Shown in pieces: positions 6,670 through 10,439 of a stretch of DNA of 10,439 nucleotides. Source of the stretch: JANXDG01 sp964521665 (GTDB lineage Bacteria > Elusimicrobiota > Endomicrobiia > DTEH01); contig CAZFSG010000045.1 in the NCBI GenBank assembly GCA_964521665.1, forward strand, positions 1 to 10,439, given 5' to 3'. Numbering within the stretch: position 1 is the stretch's first letter; every line of letters starts with the position of its first letter. Both the position numbers and the translations under genes were made by a program. The notes under the pieces were generated by a model. The model worked only from the letters and a program-made list of their open reading frames with translations, did not search any database and was not told the origin of the DNA.

Positions 6670-7425
6670 ATGTTGAAATATAGAACAATTTTATTTTCAT
6701 TAACTCATTCTGATATTACTTCATACGAAGTTGTTTACAAAGAAACTTCTTTGTTTATAAAATCGCCAAAAAATTTTTCATCTCTGATATTAAGAAATCT
6801 TATCTCAATAAGGAAGCCATTAGAAAAATATATAAAGCAACATCCTGAATTTTTGACATCGTTACAACCAATTGAAGTTAAAAAAAATTCGCCAAAAATT
6901 GTCTTACATATGGCTGAAACAGCAAAAATTATTAAAACAGTAGGACCTATGGCATCTGTTGCAGGAACTATTGCAGAATTTTTAGGTAACAAAATCATAA
7001 AAGTTATAGAAAAAGAAAGTTTAAAAAAATTTTTAATTATAGAAAACGGAGGTGATATTTTTGCTTATATTGATGAACCTATAACAGTTGGTATTTACGC
7101 AGGTGAAAACTCTGTTTTTACAAAAAATCTTGGTATAAAAATTTCGCTGTTAAACCAACCTTTAGGTATATGTACATCTTCAGGGAATATTGGTCATTCA
7201 TTAAGTTTTGGCAATGCAGATGCTGTAACAATTATTTCAAACTCAGTTTCGTTTTCTGACGCGTTAGCAACCGCTACTTGTAATTTAATAAAAACAGAAA
7301 AAGATTTAGAATCTGCAGTAGAGTTTGCAAAAAAGTTTGAACAAACATTATTTGTATGTGTTATAAAAAATAAAAGTTTTGCTGTATGGTCAAAAATTAA
7401 TAATATCGAATTAGTTTCTTTATAA
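6670..7425 (+). CDS. UPF0280/COG2122 ApbE-like protein
   Basis: Member of COG2122 (UPF0280), distantly related to ApbE flavin transferases. In Methanosarcina the family member MA1715 supports efficient sulfide assimilation into homocysteine; its exact chemistry is not settled. Numbered from the ATG at 6670 (251 aa, the usual family length): an N-terminal beta strand region with KETSLFIKS (24-32), a helical segment to about 70, GPMASVAGTIAE (92-103), ENGGDIFAYI (125-134), GICTSSGNIGHS (166-177), FGNADAVTI (180-188) and SDALATA (196-202), the last resembling the ApbE metal/flavin region. The frame is open back to an ATG at 6610, but that start lies inside the hairpin-rich repeat, has GGAGG directly abutting it with no spacer, and adds 20 residues unlike the family. 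The 6670 start gives the family-like MLKYRT. No Shine-Dalgarno precedes it. Its neighbour upstream is the NIL-ferredoxin gene. Confidence 0.88.
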   Translation: MLKYRTILFSLTHSDITSYEVVYKETSLFIKSPKNFSSLILRNLISIRKPLEKYIKQHPEFLTSLQPIEVKKNSPKIVLHMAETAKIIKTVGPMASVAGTIAEFLGNKIIKVIEKESLKKFLIIENGGDIFAYIDEPITVGIYAGENSVFTKNLGIKISLLNQPLGICTSSGNIGHSLSFGNADAVTIISNSVSFSDALATATCNLIKTEKDLESAVEFAKKFEQTLFVCVIKNKSFAVWSKINNIELVSL

Positions 7426-7479
7426 AAAGTAAAAAAATATATAACTGTGGCTACAAAGTTTGCTTTGCTATCTTAATAA

Positions 7480-8763
7480 ATGAAGATACATATAATATCT
7501 TTAGGTTGTCCAAAAAACACAGTTGATAGTGAGATACTTTGTGGTCTGTTAAACAAAGAAAAGTTTATATTTGTTAACAAACCAGAATATGCTGATATTG
7601 TGATACTATCAACTTGTAGTTTTATAGATTCTGCAAGAAAAGAAGCAAAAAGGTATATCAATAATCTTATTAAACTAAAAAAAGAAAAAAAGATTAAAGT
7701 TGTTGTAGTAGGATGTTTACCAGAACTTGAGAAAGAAATTTTAGTAAAAAAATATCCAGAAGTAGATGCTTTTTTTGGTATATCTGAATATAAAAAAATA
7801 CCGAAAGTATTAAAAAATTTTAACAAAAAAATTTTTGATGTTTCAGAACAAAAAAACTTTCTTCCCACACACAACTTGCCACGGTTGGTCTCAACAAAAA
7901 ACTATGCTTATTTAAAAATTGCAGATGGATGTAACAACAAATGTAGTTATTGTTTGATACCACAAATAAGAGGTCCTTATCGTGAAAGAACTATTGAAGA
8001 TATTATTGAAGAAGCAAAGATACTTGTTTCTTTAGGTAAAAAAGAACTAATTCTTGTCTCACAAGATACAACTTTATATGGAACAAAAATTTATAAAGAA
8101 CAACTTCTTCATAAACTTTTATCAAAACTTTCTAAGATAAAAGATCTTTTATGGATAAGAATCCTTTATACACATCCAGCACATTTATACGACAAATTAA
8201 TCAAAGAAATTTATTCAAATGAAAAAGTTTGTAATTATATTGACCTACCTATACAACATACTTCTGACAAAATTTTATCTCTTATGAACCGCAAAATTAC
8301 AAGGAAAAATTTAATGAAACTTATTGAAAAACTTAAAAAACATAATATTGTTTTAAGAACAACAGTTATAGTAGGTTTCCCATATGAAACAGAAGAAGAT
8401 TTTAAACTACTTTACAACGATATTAAAAATATAGAGTTTGACTGGCTTGGCGTGTTTAAGTTTTCTAAACAAAAAAATACTGTTGCTGCTCAATTCAAAA
8501 AAGAAATACCTAAAGAAATAAAAGAGGAAAGATTTAAAGAAATTATGTTGTTACAACAAAAAATTACTTATAAAAAAAATAAACAACGTATAAGTAAAAT
8601 TTATACTGTGCTACTTGATGAAACAAATTGTGGTCATACAGAATTCCAATGTCCAGAAATTGATGGTAAAACATACTTAACCACAACTAATAATTCAGAA
8701 GTTATTTCTGCAAAAATAAAAAAACTGCTGACACCATACGACCTTCTTGCTGAAGTTTTATAA
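7480..8763 (+). CDS. rimO: Ribosomal protein S12 methylthiotransferase RimO
   Basis: Radical SAM enzyme with two iron-sulfur clusters that adds a methylthio group to an aspartate of ribosomal protein S12. The N-terminal UPF0004 domain has SLGCPKNTVDSE (7-18), typical of RimO rather than MiaB, with cluster ligands C10, C46 and C79. The radical SAM core has IADGCNNKCSYCLIPQIRGPYR (147-168) with the CxxxCxxC ligands C151, C155 and C158. DLPIQHTSDKIL and TTVIVGFPYETEEDF follow in the barrel. A C-terminal TRAM domain starts at about 365 and includes CPEIDG. The length of 427 aa is normal. The start is 54 bases after the COG2122 stop, with no clear Shine-Dalgarno. The gene converges on the minus-strand pilin-like gene, 69 bases away. 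Confidence 0.95.
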   Translation: MKIHIISLGCPKNTVDSEILCGLLNKEKFIFVNKPEYADIVILSTCSFIDSARKEAKRYINNLIKLKKEKKIKVVVVGCLPELEKEILVKKYPEVDAFFGISEYKKIPKVLKNFNKKIFDVSEQKNFLPTHNLPRLVSTKNYAYLKIADGCNNKCSYCLIPQIRGPYRERTIEDIIEEAKILVSLGKKELILVSQDTTLYGTKIYKEQLLHKLLSKLSKIKDLLWIRILYTHPAHLYDKLIKEIYSNEKVCNYIDLPIQHTSDKILSLMNRKITRKNLMKLIEKLKKHNIVLRTTVIVGFPYETEEDFKLLYNDIKNIEFDWLGVFKFSKQKNTVAAQFKKEIPKEIKEERFKEIMLLQQKITYKKNKQRISKIYTVLLDETNCGHTEFQCPEIDGKTYLTTTNNSEVISAKIKKLLTPYDLLAEVL

Positions 8764-8781
8764 ATAGTGTTCAACTTACCT

Positions 8782-8807
8782 AAAAAGTTGACAAAAAGTC
8801 AAATTTT
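8782..8807. terminator. Possible bidirectional terminator between convergent genes
   Basis: The short spacer between the two convergent genes holds a hairpin TTGAC-AAAAA-GTCAA (8788-8802), flanked by AAAAAG on the left and ATTTT on the right. On either strand this gives a stem with an A-tract before and a T-tract after it. The stem is only 5 bp and A/T-rich at its ends, so it would be weak. An overlapping alternative stem TCAACTT/AAGTTGA (8771-8777 with 8785-8791) competes with it. The call rests on position and shape only. Confidence 0.4.
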
Positions 8808-8832
8808 AACAAGATACAATATTTTTATAATT

Positions 8833-10404
8833 CTACCATGGAATATTTGTTGGCGGTATTGTTTGCCATAATTTCCTTACTAAAACAACATTTAATGAAG
8901 GTAAATCTAAGCTCTCATCAAAAAATATAATTGAGTATTCAGAAACACCAGTCCCTCGGGATACCTTACCTACAACCCATGCTGCACCATAAATATCCAT
9001 CGGTCCTTCCATATCATAATCACCACCTACATATAAGAACCCTGCTAAACCTACATCAGTGTTTGCAGCAGAAGGTCCTCCACTCCATGTCTCATTACCA
9101 AAACTAAAGGTAGGACGTATTCTTCTGTAGCCATCATCTGCTGGATATTCGTTTGTAGCTGCAGTGTCAATTTTTTGATATTCAAGATATGCTTCAGAAG
9201 GAACTTTGCATTCAGAAAGTAACAATCCTGTTTCAGGATTACCTGTTACCTTAAGATTATCTCCAGTATAATTTGTGAAATTACCACGAATTATCAATTT
9301 CCCTTTTATACCACAACCAGCATCAGCAGTTCCACCTGTCATTATTAAATCTCCATCCCAATACCATACTCTGCCTGCAAGTTTTGCTGGATGTCGCCAC
9401 GGATTTTGAAAATGAGGTCTTCCATCATGGTTTTGTCCTGGTGTAAGATTACAACTACTTAAATTAGTATAACTTATTTGCCCATTTGACTTTCTATAAT
9501 TTACTTGTTGCCAGTATTTTGGTCCATTATAACTATTCATTGAAGAACATGCATAAAAATTTAGTGTGTTTATAGTAGCAGAACTCATTATTGTTACAGA
9601 AGGATGCAAATTTTTGATCCAGTTAGCAGGCGGTGGTGACCCTAAAGGATAAACTTTTTTCCATAAATAATACTCATAGGTAGAATCTTCAGAATCTTTC
9701 TCAAGATATGTTGCAACATTTACAGCAGCAGACGACCTTAACGCATTAAAATCTAATACTGGAAGATCAGGTACTGGATAGTCAGACCACCATTCTAAAT
9801 TATCAGTATTTGGTGGGTCAAGACCGTTTGTATCTCTTGGATAAGAAGGTAATGATGATACAACACCATGTGCAAACTTCCTCGGATAATACTTTCTTGC
9901 AATAACAGCATCTGTAAGTTCTATATTCCCCCAAGCCATAACAGGCCCCCAATGACATTCAAACGCATTCCCTAAATAAATATTTCCTTTTGAAATGACA
10001 GAACCTGGAATACACAAGTTTTTATATATTGCTTTTATAGCACGAACTTCTCCTGTTTTCTCATCCTTCCCTTCAGCAATAATTGTCACTTCTTTACTTT
10101 CAGGCCCGCTTGAAATTTTTATTCTATATACACCACCAGGAATGTCATCATAAAGAACATCAAAGTTGTATCCTGCTATAGAATATCCTTTTAATACTAA
10201 ATCCCAGGTTGCAGTTGAACTTTTAATCTTCCATACAGCGCGATTAATACCTGCTTCTGCTAAATTTGTTGCAATACTTCTACCGTGCATCTTAAACGAC
10301 ATTTTTGTTTGATGTCTTGACCATTCAATTATTGTTGGAATTATTATTATAAGAAACAAAGAAATTACAATTACTATAGGTAAAACTTGTCCTTTTTTGT
10401 TCAT
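8833..10404 (-). CDS. Large PilX-like protein with prepilin-type N-terminus
   Basis: A 523 aa envelope protein of uncertain function. The N-terminus KKGQVLPIVIVISLFL has two lysines and Gly5 followed by one hydrophobic segment (about 7-26), as in class III prepilins cut after Gly by prepilin peptidase. A helix with NLAEAGINRAVW (47-58) matches the PilX/GspK-like pattern. Relative to the putative cut, position +5 is Ile rather than the usual Glu and +4 is Pro; GspK-type tip pseudopilins also lack Glu5. The large remainder is rich in Gly, Asn, Tyr and Trp, with short strands such as GNIYLGN and WGNIELTDAVIA (132-170), GDLIMTGG and LIIRGNFTNYTG (351-381), and LYVGGDYDMEGPMDIYGAAWVVG (457-479), suggesting a beta-rich, possibly beta-helical exported domain. 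Six cysteines after residue 130 could form disulfides. A strong ribosome binding site supports the start. It probably belongs to a pilus or secretion operon continuing beyond the right edge. Confidence 0.8.
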   Translation of the reverse strand: MNKKGQVLPIVIVISLFLIIIIPTIIEWSRHQTKMSFKMHGRSIATNLAEAGINRAVWKIKSSTATWDLVLKGYSIAGYNFDVLYDDIPGGVYRIKISSGPESKEVTIIAEGKDEKTGEVRAIKAIYKNLCIPGSVISKGNIYLGNAFECHWGPVMAWGNIELTDAVIARKYYPRKFAHGVVSSLPSYPRDTNGLDPPNTDNLEWWSDYPVPDLPVLDFNALRSSAAVNVATYLEKDSEDSTYEYYLWKKVYPLGSPPPANWIKNLHPSVTIMSSATINTLNFYACSSMNSYNGPKYWQQVNYRKSNGQISYTNLSSCNLTPGQNHDGRPHFQNPWRHPAKLAGRVWYWDGDLIMTGGTADAGCGIKGKLIIRGNFTNYTGDNLKVTGNPETGLLLSECKVPSEAYLEYQKIDTAATNEYPADDGYRRIRPTFSFGNETWSGGPSAANTDVGLAGFLYVGGDYDMEGPMDIYGAAWVVGKVSRGTGVSEYSIIFFDESLDLPSLNVVLVRKLWQTIPPTNIPW

Positions 10405-10412
10405 AAAAACTT

Positions 10413-10419
10413 ACCTCTT
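10413..10419 (-). promoter_or_regulatory. Ribosome binding site of the PilX-like gene
   Basis: On the minus strand AAGAGGT stands 8 bases before the ATG (complement of 10402-10404). It is a good Shine-Dalgarno with normal spacing and fixes the start of this gene. No promoter can be assigned, because only 20 further bases are available. Confidence 0.7.
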
Positions 10420-10439
10420 GGTTTAAATCGAAAAATAAT

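Noticed and set aside
7449..7470. Short CAAAG/CTTTG hairpin before rimO as a regulator or terminator
   Set aside because: Five A/T-rich pairs with no T-tract after them; this is expected by chance in sequence of this composition.

Overview
This is an AT-rich (about 30% G+C by eye) bacterial segment that reads as a chromosomal housekeeping region from an uncultured anaerobe. A run of exactly 100 Ns (2723-2822) marks it as a scaffold, probably from a metagenome. TGA serves as a stop codon in several genes, so the ordinary bacterial code fits. The ferredoxin-type and COG2122 proteins point to anaerobic life, and the prepilin-like protein points to a type IV pilus or type II secretion type of machine. 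The phylum cannot be fixed from the sequence; a Gram-negative candidate lineage such as Omnitrophota or Elusimicrobiota is only a guess.

Layout: the + strand carries valS (valyl-tRNA synthetase, from base 2), the N gap, rph (RNase PH, N-terminus probably lost in the gap), pyrF (OMP decarboxylase, overlapping rph by ATGA), an unusual 113-base spacer of G/T-rich and C/A-rich words, dnaX (DNA polymerase III tau subunit), and a NIL-domain 2x[4Fe-4S] protein overlapping dnaX by ATGA. Then come a hairpin-rich repeat-like element, a COG2122/UPF0280 ApbE-like gene and rimO (ribosomal protein S12 methylthiotransferase). A convergent minus-strand gene follows, encoding a large PilX-like protein with a prepilin-type N-terminus. 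It starts just inside the right edge behind a strong ribosome binding site.

Functional threads: valS, rph, pyrF, dnaX and rimO serve translation, RNA processing, pyrimidine synthesis and replication. The more distinctive part is the NIL-ferredoxin and COG2122 pair. In methanogens and other anaerobes these two families work with COG1900/DUF39 in assimilating sulfide into homocysteine from aspartate semialdehyde. Here the two genes lie next to each other, separated only by the repeat-like element, and the COG1900 partner is not in the window.

I did not find CRISPR arrays, tRNA or rRNA genes, transposase genes or phage genes. The most unusual non-coding structures are the phased spacer at 4254-4366 and the multi-hairpin element at about 6481-6644.
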